64,000 nt of DNA from positions 2,108,001 through 2,172,000 of the forward strand of contig NZ_CP180537.1 in assembly GCF_047777955.1 (NCBI RefSeq). The letters are read 5' to 3'. Position 1 is the first letter of the stretch, and each line of letters begins with the position of its first letter. Positions 17,696 to 26,768 of this stretch are shown here, in pieces. The translations under genes were made by a program, and so were the position numbers. The notes below the pieces were generated by a model. It was not told the origin of the DNA, ran no database searches, and was given only the letters and a program-made list of their open reading frames with translations. Source of the DNA: Didemnitutus sp047777955. GTDB lineage: Bacteria; Verrucomicrobiota; Verrucomicrobiia; Opitutales; Opitutaceae.

Positions 17696-19666
17696 ATGCA
17701 TCGCTGCCTCCTGCCGCTGCTCTTCCTCACGACACCGCTCTTCGGGGCGCCCGCAAGCGTCCCGCTGGCCCCGCTGATCAATCCGCGCGATTCCGACTAC
17801 GAGCACGCGCGCCCGGCGGTTGATGCCTGCGCGGCAGGGCGGCCGATGTCGGTGGCCGGGCGGACCTTCGCGCGCGGCCTGGGCATGCAGGCCGACAATC
17901 GCACGGCGGTGGAGCTGAGGGGCGCAACGCGTTTCACGGCTCTCGCCGGCGTCGACGACGCGTCCGCCAGCACGCGGCCGGTGATCCTGCAGGTCGAAGT
18001 CGACGGCCAGGTGCGCTGGCACCGGGAAATGCGAAAGGGCGAGCCGGCGGTCGCGATCGATCTCGAGGTCCGCGGCGCGCAGGTGCTCGTGCTCGTCTGC
18101 CGCGACATCGGCAACAACTACACGCAGACGCTCGTGGACTGGGCGGAAGCGCAGTTCACCGTGGAGAGCGAGAAGCCGGTCTCGGTCGTCGCGCCATCAC
18201 TCCACGAGCCGGCCGAGATCCTCACCCCCAAGCCGCCCGCGCAGCCGCGGATCAACGGACCGTCCGTCTTCGGTGTGCGGCCGGGGAATCCGTTCCTCTA
18301 TCAGATTCCCGCGACGGGCGAGCGCCCCCTGCGTTTCGTCGCCGATCCATTGCCGGCCGGCCTCACCCTCGACGCCGAGACCGGACGCATCACGGGACGT
18401 ATCGCCGCGACTGGCACGTATCGCCTGAGCCTCCGCGCGACGAATGCGCACGGGACGGACACGCGCGCCTTGCGCATCGAGGTGGGGGAGCGCATCGCGC
18501 TGACGCCGGCGATGGGTTGGAACAGCTGGAACTGCTGGGGCGTTTCGGTGGACCAGGAGAAGGTTCTGGCGTCCGCCCGCGCGCTCGTGACCACCGGCCT
18601 GGTCAATCACGGCTGGTCCTACGTCAACATCGACGACACCTGGCAGGGTCGGCGCACGGGGCCGGCGCACGCGCTGCAGCCGAACGCGAAATTCCCCGAT
18701 CTGAAGCGCCTCTGCGACGAGCTCCACGCGATGGGGCTGAAGGCAGGCATCTACTCGACGCCGTGGATCACGAGCTACGCGGGCTACCCCGGCGGCAGCG
18801 CCGACAACCCGGCCGGCGACTGGGAGAAGCCGCCGAAGCCCAAGCAGCCGAACCGCAAGATCAAGCCCTGGCACCTGGGCGATTATTCCTTCGCCGCCGC
18901 CGATGCGCGGCAATGGGCGGAGTGGGGCATCGACTATCTCAAATACGACTGGAATCCCAACGAGCCGCCCGAAACCCAGGTCATGGCCGACGCGCTGCGC
19001 GCTTCGGGACGCGACATCGTCTACAGCTTGTCGAACAACGCGCCCTTGGAGCGCGCCGCCGCGCTGTCCGCGCTCGCTCATTCGTGGCGCACGACCGGAG
19101 ACATCCGCGACATCTGGGGCAGCCTACGCGGAATCTGGTTCCAGCAGGAAAAATGGCGCGAGTTCGCCGGCCCCGGGCACTGGAACGACCCGGACATGCT
19201 CGTCATCGGCCCGGTCGATGTCGGCAGCGGCAAGAGCATCCGCCCCTCGCGACTCACGCCCAACGAGCAATACACCCACATCACGCTCTGGTGCCTGCTC
19301 TCGGCGCCGTTGCTCATCGGCTGCCCGGTGGAGAAGGCCGACGAATTCACCCTCAGCCTCCTCTCGAACGACGAGGTCCTCGCCGTGAACCAGGACGAGC
19401 GGGGCCAGCCGGCGAAGCAGCAGGTCGTCGACGGACGCAAGCTGGTCTACGTGAAACAACTCGCGGACGGCTCGCACGCGGTCGGTTTCTTCAACCTCGC
19501 GCAGGTCCCGCAGACGATCGCGGTCACCTGGTCGCAGCTCGGTCTCCCGCGTCCCACGCGCGTCCGCGATCTCTGGCGGCAGCGCGACCTGACGGTGCCC
19601 GATGGCGACGGTCTCGCGCTCGAGGTCGGCCGGCATGGCACCTGTTTGGTGCGCGTGTGGCCCTGA
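17696..19666 (+). CDS. Alpha-galactosidase (GH27) with N-terminal NPCBM domain
   Basis: 656 residues from ATG 17696, 6 bases after the fucosidase stop, with signal peptide 'MHRCLLPLLFLTTPLFGAPA'. Residues about 25-160 resemble an NPCBM (novel putative carbohydrate-binding module), and about 185-270 an Ig-like putative domain ('FVADPLPAGLTLDAETGRI'). The GH27 barrel starts at 'LTPAMGWNSWNCWG'. The nucleophile is D418 in 'YLKYDWN' and the acid/base is D500 in 'WNDPDML', as in family GH27. Releases terminal alpha-galactose (or N-acetylgalactosamine) from side chains. With the neighbouring fucosidases it points to a branched heteropolysaccharide. Confidence 0.93.
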   Translation: MHRCLLPLLFLTTPLFGAPASVPLAPLINPRDSDYEHARPAVDACAAGRPMSVAGRTFARGLGMQADNRTAVELRGATRFTALAGVDDASASTRPVILQVEVDGQVRWHREMRKGEPAVAIDLEVRGAQVLVLVCRDIGNNYTQTLVDWAEAQFTVESEKPVSVVAPSLHEPAEILTPKPPAQPRINGPSVFGVRPGNPFLYQIPATGERPLRFVADPLPAGLTLDAETGRITGRIAATGTYRLSLRATNAHGTDTRALRIEVGERIALTPAMGWNSWNCWGVSVDQEKVLASARALVTTGLVNHGWSYVNIDDTWQGRRTGPAHALQPNAKFPDLKRLCDELHAMGLKAGIYSTPWITSYAGYPGGSADNPAGDWEKPPKPKQPNRKIKPWHLGDYSFAAADARQWAEWGIDYLKYDWNPNEPPETQVMADALRASGRDIVYSLSNNAPLERAAALSALAHSWRTTGDIRDIWGSLRGIWFQQEKWREFAGPGHWNDPDMLVIGPVDVGSGKSIRPSRLTPNEQYTHITLWCLLSAPLLIGCPVEKADEFTLSLLSNDEVLAVNQDERGQPAKQQVVDGRKLVYVKQLADGSHAVGFFNLAQVPQTIAVTWSQLGLPRPTRVRDLWRQRDLTVPDGDGLALEVGRHGTCLVRVWP

Positions 19667-19683
19667 TCCGCCGCGGCCGGACG

Positions 19684-21129
19684 ATGCTCTCCTCTGAAAT
19701 TATGTTCAACTTCTCCACCTTCGTTCGCGTCGGAGTTTTCCTCGTCGCCGTCGCGGTCGCCCGATCCGCCGAGCATGTCCCGGCCGCGGCGGAGCCGCCG
19801 GTCATCGATCCGGGAGACGCCAGCGCGGGGCAATCGCTGCTCCCGCTCGATCCGCCGGAGACGCGGGCGGCGCGCTTGGCGTGGTGGAGCGACGCGCGTT
19901 TCGGGATGTTCATCCACTGGGGGCTCTATTCGCAGTGGGGCTGCCATTATCCGGGCGCCGACGGCACGCTGCTCAACGGCAAGACCGAGCACATGATGCG
20001 TCACCTCCGGCTGCCGCTCGCGCTCTATTCGACGATCGCGGGCGTGTTCAACCCGGTGAAGTTCGACGCGGACGAGTGGGTGCGGATCGCCCAGGCCGGC
20101 GGCATGAAATACATCGTGCTCACGGCCAAGCATCACGACGGGTTCGCCCTGTGGAACAGCGCCGTCAGCGACTACAACGTTGTCCAGCGCACCCCGTGGA
20201 AACGCGATGTCGTGCAGGAACTCGCCGCCGCCTGCCGCCGCGCCGGATTGCGCTTCGGTCTCTACTACTCGCTCGGGCGCGACTGGTCCGATCCGGACGT
20301 GCCGACGACGCGCAAGGCCGACGGCAACCGCCGCTCCAACGACTGGGACTGGCCCGACGAGGGGGCGAAGGATTTCAGCCGCTATTTCGAGCGGAAGGTG
20401 AAGCCGCAGGTGCGCGAGCTGCTCACGCGCTACGGGCCGATCGACGTGCTTTGGTTCGATACGCCGGAGCAGATCAAGCCGGAGCAGAGCGTGGAGCTGA
20501 TGCGGCTCATTCACTCCCTGCAGCCGGCGTGCATCGTCAATCAGCGGGTGGGGAATCGCTACGGCGACTACCGCGTCGCCGAGCAGGAGATCCCCGCCAG
20601 CGGTTGGACGGATGCCTGGGAAACCTGCATGACCTTGAACCGGCATTGGGGCTACTACCTCGGCGACGAGGACTACAAATCGACCGAGACGGTGGTGCGT
20701 CACCTGATCGACATCGCCAGCAAGGGCGGCAATTTCCTCCTCAACGTCGGCCCGACCGGCGAAGGCGTGATCCCGGCAGGTTCGAGCGAGCGCCTGCGCG
20801 AAATCGGCGCCTGGCTCGCGCGCAACGGCCAGGCGATCTACGGCACGACGGCCAGTCCGATCAAATCGCCGGGGTGGGGCCGTCTCACCCAGCGGAAAGC
20901 AGCGGACGGCGTCGTCCTCTACCTGCATGTCTTTTCCTGGCCGGCGGACGGGAAATTGTCGCTGGCGCTTCCGGGGGCCGAGCTGCCCGCGGCGACGCTC
21001 CTGGACGGAACGCCGCTCAACGTGGCGCGTCGCGCGGACGGATTGGAAATCGCTGCGTTGCCGCCCGACGCTCCGGATCGGATCTCGACAACGATCGTCC
21101 TGCGGCTGCGCGCGATCCCGGTGCGGTAA
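19684..21129 (+). CDS. Alpha-L-fucosidase (GH29), second copy
   Basis: 481 residues from ATG 19684; ATG 19702 (MFNFSTFVRVGVFLV) would give a tighter signal peptide. GH29 motifs: 'FGMFIHWGLYSQWG', 'AKHHDGFALW', nucleophile D259 in 'DVLWFDTPE', and 'GGNFLLNVGPTGEG'. Unlike the first fucosidase it has no extra C-terminal module, ending after the beta-sandwich that follows the barrel. The two differ in the active-site surroundings and probably cleave different fucose linkages; the linkages themselves cannot be read off. It lies 17 bases after the GH27 gene. Confidence 0.93.
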   Translation: MLSSEIMFNFSTFVRVGVFLVAVAVARSAEHVPAAAEPPVIDPGDASAGQSLLPLDPPETRAARLAWWSDARFGMFIHWGLYSQWGCHYPGADGTLLNGKTEHMMRHLRLPLALYSTIAGVFNPVKFDADEWVRIAQAGGMKYIVLTAKHHDGFALWNSAVSDYNVVQRTPWKRDVVQELAAACRRAGLRFGLYYSLGRDWSDPDVPTTRKADGNRRSNDWDWPDEGAKDFSRYFERKVKPQVRELLTRYGPIDVLWFDTPEQIKPEQSVELMRLIHSLQPACIVNQRVGNRYGDYRVAEQEIPASGWTDAWETCMTLNRHWGYYLGDEDYKSTETVVRHLIDIASKGGNFLLNVGPTGEGVIPAGSSERLREIGAWLARNGQAIYGTTASPIKSPGWGRLTQRKAADGVVLYLHVFSWPADGKLSLALPGAELPAATLLDGTPLNVARRADGLEIAALPPDAPDRISTTIVLRLRAIPVR

Positions 21130-21189
21130 GTTCACGGCCAAGGCCACTCCCTAACTCCCAGCATCCACTTGATCGGTCTTCCAGCCTTC

Positions 21190-22827
21190 ATGAAAAAGCC
21201 GCGTCGCTCCCCGTCCCCGAAAGTCCTGCTCGTCGCCAACGGCGACCTGCGCCAAGGCGCCAACGAAAAATGCTGGCCCGCGCAAGCGGCCATGGAACGG
21301 CAGCTCGCCGCCGCCGTTGCCGCCCACGGGGCCGAACTGATCCGCGCTCATCCCTACCACCCGCGCCGACGCCACGGTTTCATCGCCTCGCAGAAGGAGG
21401 GGATGGAGGTCTTCGCGCAGATCAATCCGGCCGCGCCACTCATCGTCGCCGAGAGCGTGTGGCAGTATTCGCACCACATCCTCCACGGCCTCATCTCGCA
21501 CCGCGGCCCCATTCTCACCGTCGCGAACTGGTCGGGCACGTGGCCGGGCCTCGTGGGCATGCTGAATCTCAACGGCTCGCTGACCAAGGCCGGCGTCGCC
21601 TACTCGACGCTCTGGAGCATCGACTTCACCGACGAGTTCTTCCAGCGCGGCCTCGCCCAGTGGCTGAAGACGGGCCGCGTCCGCCACCCCGAGCGCCACG
21701 TGAAGCCGCTGGCGCGTTGCCGGGTGCCGTCGCGCGCTTCGCGCGCCGCCGCGAAGCTCGCGACCGAGCTGCGCACCCGCAAGGCGATCATGGGCGTCTT
21801 CGACGAGGGCTGCATGGGCATGTATAACGCCATCATTCCCGACGAACTGCTCTTCCCGACCGGCGTCTACAAGGAGCGCCTCTCCCAGTCCGCGCTCTAC
21901 TACGCGGCGACGCAGGTCACCGAGGAAGAAGCCCGCGCCGCCTACGACTGGCTGCTCGCCAAGGGCATGCGGTTCCACCTCGGCCAGGACGAGGAGACCG
22001 AACTCACCGAGCGGCAGGTGCTCTGGCAATGCCGCACCTACATCGCCGCGCTCCGCCTCGCCGACGAGTTCGGCTGCGACACGATCGGCATCCAGTATCA
22101 GCAGGGCCTGAAAGACCTCTTGCCCGCCTCCGACCTCGTCGAGGGACTGCTGAACAACTCCGACCGGCCGCCCGTGCGCGACGCCGCCGGCAAGATCATC
22201 CGCCGCGGCGATGCGCTCCCGCATTTCAACGAAGTCGACGAATGCGCCGGCCTCGACGGCCTGCTCACGCACCGCGTCCACCGCGCCCTCGGCCAGCCGG
22301 TCGAGAACACGCTGCACGACCTCCGCTGGGGCGACTACGACCGGAGCCAGACGACGGACGACTACGTCTGGGTCTTCCTTATTTCCGGCAGCGCTCCGCC
22401 GGCGCATCACATCGGCGGTTTCAAGGGCACCGACTCGCACCGCCAGCCGCCGATGTATTTCCGTCTTGGCGGCGGCACGGTCCGCGGCGTCGCCAAGCCC
22501 GGTGAGATCGTCTGGAGCCGCGTCTTTGTCGCCAATGGCAAGCTCAAGATGGACCTCGGCCGCGCCAAGGTGATCGCGCTCCCCGCCACGGAAACCGAGC
22601 GGCGCTGGCAGGAAACGACGCCCCAGTGGCCGATCATGCACGCCGCCACCTACGGCGTGACGCGCGACCAGATGATGGCGCGCCACAAGGCCAACCACAT
22701 CCAGGTCGCCTACGCGCATTCCGCCGCTGAGGCCGATCTCGCGCTCTACACGAAGGCCGCGCTCGCCGCCGCGCTCGGACTCGAGGTCTCGTTGTGCGGC
22801 ACCAAGGCAAACGGCCAGCCGTTCTGA
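21190..22827 (+). CDS. fucI: L-fucose isomerase family protein
   Basis: 545 residues from ATG 21190 (MKKPRRSPSPKVLLV). Converts L-fucose to L-fuculose, the first cytoplasmic step of fucose catabolism. By analogy with E. coli FucI, the metal site is E348 ('FNEVDECAG'), D377 ('LHDLRWG') and H503 ('KANHIQVAY'); 'DEGCMGMYN' and 'YKERLSQSALYY' are also conserved FucI signatures. There is no signal peptide. The gene lies directly after the secreted fucosidases and before an aldolase and a FucP-type permease, which supports fucose over arabinose or other aldoses as substrate. Its C-terminus ends 2 bases before the next start codon. Confidence 0.85.
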   Translation: MKKPRRSPSPKVLLVANGDLRQGANEKCWPAQAAMERQLAAAVAAHGAELIRAHPYHPRRRHGFIASQKEGMEVFAQINPAAPLIVAESVWQYSHHILHGLISHRGPILTVANWSGTWPGLVGMLNLNGSLTKAGVAYSTLWSIDFTDEFFQRGLAQWLKTGRVRHPERHVKPLARCRVPSRASRAAAKLATELRTRKAIMGVFDEGCMGMYNAIIPDELLFPTGVYKERLSQSALYYAATQVTEEEARAAYDWLLAKGMRFHLGQDEETELTERQVLWQCRTYIAALRLADEFGCDTIGIQYQQGLKDLLPASDLVEGLLNNSDRPPVRDAAGKIIRRGDALPHFNEVDECAGLDGLLTHRVHRALGQPVENTLHDLRWGDYDRSQTTDDYVWVFLISGSAPPAHHIGGFKGTDSHRQPPMYFRLGGGTVRGVAKPGEIVWSRVFVANGKLKMDLGRAKVIALPATETERRWQETTPQWPIMHAATYGVTRDQMMARHKANHIQVAYAHSAAEADLALYTKAALAAALGLEVSLCGTKANGQPF

Positions 22828-22829
22828 CC

Positions 22830-23588
22830 ATGAGCGCCGCCAACCCGCTCCTCGAACTCCTCGCACTCTCGCACGAACTCGGCCTCGAGAGCCGCCAGCT
22901 CGCCATCCTCGGGGAGGGCAATACCTCCGCGCGCACGGGCGCCGGCACCTTCCTCGTCAAGGCCAGCGGGGCGAATCTCGCCACGCTCGTGCCAGGCGGC
23001 GTGACCGAGTGCCGCGCGGACGTCCTGCTCGGCTTGCTCGCGCAGGCGGAGGCCAGCGACGCAGACATCGAGGCGGCCCTGCTTGCTGCGCGCGTCGATC
23101 CGGCCGCGCGCAAGCCCTCGGTCGAGGCCGTGTTCCACGCCTGGCTGCTCGGCCTGCCGGGCGTGAACTTCGTCGGCCACACGCATCCGGTCGCCGTGAA
23201 CGCGCTGCTTTGCTCGGACCGCGCGCCGGATTTCGCCGCGCGCCGCCTGTTCCCCGACGAGATCGTCTGCTGCGGACCGAGTTCGGTGCTTGTGCCCTAC
23301 ACCGATCCCGGCGCGGCGCTCGCGCGCGCGATCCGCGACGGCGTCGAGCGTCACCGCGCCGCCACCGGCCTCGTGCCGCGTGTGATCCTGCTTGAGAACC
23401 ACGGACTGATCGCGCTTGGCGCGACACCGCCGGCCGTGCTCGCGGCCACGCTCATGGCTGCCAAGGTCGCCGCGATCACGCTTGGCGCCTGCGCCGCGGG
23501 CGGCCCCCGCTACCTCTCGGACCTCGCGGTGCGCCGGATCGCCGGCCGCGCCGACGAGCACTATCGCCAGAAGATGCTCGGCCTTTGA
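22830..23588 (+). CDS. Class II aldolase/adducin-family protein (L-fuculose-phosphate aldolase-like)
   Basis: 252 residues from ATG 22830, 2 bases after fucI, so probably translationally linked. Class II aldolases use Zn2+ bound by histidines: H117 and H119 in 'NFVGHTHPVAVNA' and H191 in 'LLENHGLIALG' are in the right places. 'ILGEGNTSARTGAGTFLVKA' is the phosphate-binding N-terminal region. In the E. coli pathway the enzyme splits L-fuculose 1-phosphate into dihydroxyacetone phosphate and L-lactaldehyde. The protein could instead act on another ketose phosphate or on the unphosphorylated sugar, because no fuculokinase is next to it. Confidence 0.82.
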   Translation: MSAANPLLELLALSHELGLESRQLAILGEGNTSARTGAGTFLVKASGANLATLVPGGVTECRADVLLGLLAQAEASDADIEAALLAARVDPAARKPSVEAVFHAWLLGLPGVNFVGHTHPVAVNALLCSDRAPDFAARRLFPDEIVCCGPSSVLVPYTDPGAALARAIRDGVERHRAATGLVPRVILLENHGLIALGATPPAVLAATLMAAKVAAITLGACAAGGPRYLSDLAVRRIAGRADEHYRQKMLGL

Positions 23589-23627
23589 CCGGGCTGCGCC
23601 CTCGCCAGCGTCGCTTCCGCTTTCCCC

Positions 23628-25004
23628 ATGTCCCATTCGCCCGCTCCTGCCCCGGCCGCATCGGCGTCCCCCGATCGCGCCGCTCTGTTCCACACCGCCG
23701 ACGGTCAGAACGTCGTCGTGACGTTCATCCTGATTTCGTCGCTCTTCCTGCTGTGGGGCTTCCTCAACGGCATGATCGACGTGATGGACAAACATTTTCA
23801 GCAGGAGCTGCATCTCTCGCTCGCGCAGTCCGCTTGGGTGCAGTTCGCCCACTACCTCGGCTATTTTCTGATGGCGCTCCCCGCCGGCTGGCTTGCCCTG
23901 CGGCTCGGCTACAAGGGCGGCATCATTGCCGGCCTGCTCATGGTCGCCGCGGGCGGCCTGTGGTTCATCCCCGCCACGCAAATCGCGCAATTCTGGGCCT
24001 TCCTGCTCGGGGTGTGCTTCATCGCGGCCGGGCTGACCTTCCTCGAGACCATCGCGAATCCCTACGCGACCGTTCTCGGCGCACCCCGCTACGCCGCCAT
24101 GCGCATCAATCTCGCCCAATCCTGCAACGGCATCGGGTGGATCTTCGGACCGATCGCCGGGGGGATGTTCTTCTACGGCAAGGATGCCAACGGTATTAGC
24201 CACGGCAGCCAGACGCTCTGGATCCCCTACGCCGCCGTGGCCGTCATTGTGCTCGTGCTGGCGGTCGTGTTTTATTTCGCACGGATTCCCGACCTCAAGG
24301 CGCCCGACGTCTATGCGGACGACGAGTCGCAGCCGAACCGCTCGCTCTGGCACCATCCGCACTTCGTCTTCGCGGTGGCGGCCCAGTTTTTCTACGTCGC
24401 CGCGCAGGCGGGCATCTTCAGCTTTTTCATCAATTACATGACCTCGGAGACGCCGCCGATTCCCGCGGAGTGGCAGACCGGCGTGCTCGCCGGCTGGTTC
24501 GAGATCAAGGGCGCCGGAGCCGTCGTGCTGAGCGACCAGGGCGCCGCCTATCTTGCCTCCCTCGGGTTCTTCTGTTTCCTCGCCGGCCGCTTCATCGGCT
24601 CGCTGCTCCTCGGCGTCTTCCCGGCGCATCGCGTGCTCGCTCTCTACGGCGTGCTCAACGCCGCCGCCTGCCTGCTCGTCGTGCTGAAGCTCGGCTGGCT
24701 TTCTGTGGTCTGTGTCTTTGCGGGCTATTTTTTCATGTCGATCATGTTCCCGACCATCTTCGCCCTCGGCATTCACGGCCTCGGGACCCGCGCGAAGCAC
24801 GCGTCGAGTTTCATCGTCATGGCCATCATGGGCGGCGCGGTGCTGCCGAAATTTATGGGCGCGGTCGGCGACCGCTACGGCGTCGCGCGCAGTTTCCTCG
24901 TGCCGCTGGCCTGTTTCCTGATCGTCGCGCTCTACGGTTTCTCGTGGCGGCGCCTGAGTCGCACCGGTGCCGTGACGAGCGTGAAGCTGTCCAAAGTCCA
25001 TTGA
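23628..25004 (+). CDS. fucP: MFS sugar permease, L-fucose:H+ symporter type
   Basis: 458 residues, about 12 transmembrane helices. The N-terminal helix 'FLLWGFLNGMIDVMDKHFQ' and 'LGYFLMALPAGWLALRLGYK' match the FucP family, as does 'GLTFLETIANPYATVLG'. It takes up L-fucose (or a related 6-deoxyhexose or hexose) across the inner membrane. It is the last gene of the carbohydrate locus; its 3' end is overlapped on the other strand by the small coiled-coil frame that ends at 24932, which marks the border of the putative mobile-element region. Confidence 0.9.
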   Translation: MSHSPAPAPAASASPDRAALFHTADGQNVVVTFILISSLFLLWGFLNGMIDVMDKHFQQELHLSLAQSAWVQFAHYLGYFLMALPAGWLALRLGYKGGIIAGLLMVAAGGLWFIPATQIAQFWAFLLGVCFIAAGLTFLETIANPYATVLGAPRYAAMRINLAQSCNGIGWIFGPIAGGMFFYGKDANGISHGSQTLWIPYAAVAVIVLVLAVVFYFARIPDLKAPDVYADDESQPNRSLWHHPHFVFAVAAQFFYVAAQAGIFSFFINYMTSETPPIPAEWQTGVLAGWFEIKGAGAVVLSDQGAAYLASLGFFCFLAGRFIGSLLLGVFPAHRVLALYGVLNAAACLLVVLKLGWLSVVCVFAGYFFMSIMFPTIFALGIHGLGTRAKHASSFIVMAIMGGAVLPKFMGAVGDRYGVARSFLVPLACFLIVALYGFSWRRLSRTGAVTSVKLSKVH

Positions 25005-25261
25005 GTGTGGCTGAGCCGGTTTGCCGGTAGTTCGAGGTTGACGGCTTGAAGCCGTGTTTCGGCTTCCGTCCGAAGCTTGCCCAAGACTCTCTGCATCTGG
25101 GCAATTTCGTTTCTGGCGATTTCTTGTTCTTTCCCCAACGCCTCTTGATCTGCGCGTTCCCGGCCCGCCAACGCACCGGTCTGTGTCGCTCGCCCCGTCT
25201 CAAGCCGGCGCACATCAGTAGCGACACCGTTGAGCTTATTGACGGTATGTCCGCTTTTCAT
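24932..25261 (-). CDS. Small coiled-coil protein, 3' end probably lost
   Basis: Starts at ATG 25261, 2 bases after the stop of the FtsK-like fragment, an operon-style junction. The first 70 or so residues are charged and heptad-like ('GKEQEIARNEIAQMQRVLGK'), suggesting a coiled coil. The last 25 residues or so (after 'NLELPAN') are encoded antisense to the end of fucP and look like junk read-through, so the original 3' end was probably replaced when this region was joined to the fucose locus. I do not recognise a family. Function unknown. Confidence 0.45.
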   Translation of the reverse strand: MKSGHTVNKLNGVATDVRRLETGRATQTGALAGRERADQEALGKEQEIARNEIAQMQRVLGKLRTEAETRLQAVNLELPANRLSHTQWTLDSFTLVTAPVRLRRRHEKP

Positions 25262-25263
25262 CG

Positions 25264-25893
25264 CTACGGGGCAAATCTTGCCTTGAGCGTGGACAATTGT
25301 TCGCTGAACCAAAGCGGATCGATCTGCACGTAAGGGCGGAATTCCTGTGGCTCTGACGACTCGCCTTTATCGACCAGAAGCGCAAAGCCGTCATCAACGT
25401 CCTCTGCCACCTTCGAACCAATTACGAGGTGGGATTCGTTATCGGTAAGTCGAAATCCGACACGGAGATTAAAACGATTCGGCACCTGCCGATCAAGAGC
25501 CGCAAGGGAATCAGTGACCACGAGGGTGTGGATACCGAAGCGCGATCCGTCCTCCAAAATGAGCTTAAGGCTGTCGCCGAGACTGGCGGCTGGCGCTGAA
25601 CCCTTCGGGAGCGTCATGCGGCTAAACAGATTCTGGAATTCCACGCGCAAGTTTCCGAGCCGTTGTAGGCCAGCGAACACAAGAAGCGTGCTGGCCTCTG
25701 AATCGGCCCCTGCTTTTACGCGGGCAGCCAGTCCCTCCAAGACTGCATTCTCGCCGTCACCAACAAGGATCACTCGATTCGGAAATGATTTCGCCAGTTC
25801 AGTCAGAAGCATTGCTTCGTCCGACTTGCGGCTTTTCGCCGAAAAGATGATTGTGCCAATCCCATTCTTTCCCTTGCAATATTCCTCGAGCAC
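25264..25893 (-). CDS. C-terminal fragment of an FtsK/SpoIIIE-like ATPase
   Basis: About 209 residues from GTG 25893; an in-frame stop (25915-25917) lies 7 codons further upstream. The sequence matches the C-terminal half of FtsK/SpoIIIE-type ATPases: 'TLLVFAGLQRLGNLR' (Walker B region), 'GIHTLVVTDSLAALDR', 'NLRVGFRLTDNESHLVI' and a terminal 'EFRPYVQIDPLW'. The Walker A motif and everything before it are missing, and such proteins are normally many hundreds of residues longer, so it is a 5'-truncated remnant. It forms a pair with the small coiled-coil gene downstream. A stand-alone regulatory role is possible but unlikely. Confidence 0.6.
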   Translation of the reverse strand: MLEEYCKGKNGIGTIIFSAKSRKSDEAMLLTELAKSFPNRVILVGDGENAVLEGLAARVKAGADSEASTLLVFAGLQRLGNLRVEFQNLFSRMTLPKGSAPAASLGDSLKLILEDGSRFGIHTLVVTDSLAALDRQVPNRFNLRVGFRLTDNESHLVIGSKVAEDVDDGFALLVDKGESSEPQEFRPYVQIDPLWFSEQLSTLKARFAP

Positions 25894-25928
25894 TTCCGCA
25901 GAAATATCCTTCGATTAAGCCGAGCACG

Positions 25929-26768
25929 ATGGCTCTACCCGTGCAGAAGAACGTTTTGGCGTGGAGGGCGTTTCAATTCATTAAATGGGGATGGGATGGA
26001 TCGACCGGCGCGCCTCAGTTCGTGCGTCTGCCGGCCGTCAGCACGAAAGAACGCCTCTGGATGGTTCAAACTTTGCTCGACGAATATCCTGATAACTTTG
26101 AGCTGCCGGACTCGTTGTCTGCTAGCGAACTCACGACGCTTCGCGCCCAACGGTCGTATCGAATGTTCGGCCGAACCCAGTTCCGCTATTTACTGGGTTC
26201 GTCGGGCTCGATTGAGCAATCCAGTGTGGTTGCTATCCGTAACGAATGCGACAACGGGCCCACGAAATTCGCCTATCTCGGCGATTTCCTGCAAGGCTCT
26301 ATCACAGTCAAGGGAGTCGAAGTCGATTTTTCAGGCAATTTGTCGCAAAGCTTCATCGCGTCGGAACCCTTGCCTGGAAACGGCGCAATCACGATCGGAG
26401 CGGACTCGCGCGCGTTGTCGTTCTACTTCGGAGGCCGCGTGGGTTTAGAGGGCCGAGTTCCAAACTACGCGTTATTCTCCCGCGATGCCCCGTTTATTTT
26501 TACGGAAATGATTTTTGCCCTAGGCGCTGACGGCAGGGACACGGGCTCGCGCATACGTTTTAGTGTCAACAAAACTTGGTCACCGAGCGGCACTACGGGA
26601 ACCGCGCATTTCAACGAGATCAGGATATATTCCCGCGACTACGGAACCGGGGGAACAAGCTTCACCCGCGTAGCCCCGGTCTTCGAGATAGCGGGGCAAT
26701 TGGACGCCTTCATCCAAAGTGGTGACCGCACGTGGCCCGGCGCCGCGCCGCTTCCTGAGATTCGATGA
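25929..26768 (+). CDS. Hypothetical protein of the accessory island
   Basis: 279 residues from ATG 25929 (MALPVQKNVLAWRAF). I do not recognise the family. There is no signal peptide or transmembrane helix. The second half is rich in beta-type segments ('SITVKGVEVDFSGNLSQSF', 'SLFYFGG'-like and 'FNEIRIYSRDYG'), suggesting a beta-sandwich or jelly-roll. Base composition is visibly less GC-rich than the flanking metabolic genes. Its stop codon overlaps the start of the next gene (ATGA at 26765-26768), so the two are translationally coupled and probably act together. It begins 12 bases after the truncation point of the divergent FtsK-like fragment. Confidence 0.6.
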   Translation: MALPVQKNVLAWRAFQFIKWGWDGSTGAPQFVRLPAVSTKERLWMVQTLLDEYPDNFELPDSLSASELTTLRAQRSYRMFGRTQFRYLLGSSGSIEQSSVVAIRNECDNGPTKFAYLGDFLQGSITVKGVEVDFSGNLSQSFIASEPLPGNGAITIGADSRALSFYFGGRVGLEGRVPNYALFSRDAPFIFTEMIFALGADGRDTGSRIRFSVNKTWSPSGTTGTAHFNEIRIYSRDYGTGGTSFTRVAPVFEIAGQLDAFIQSGDRTWPGAAPLPEIR

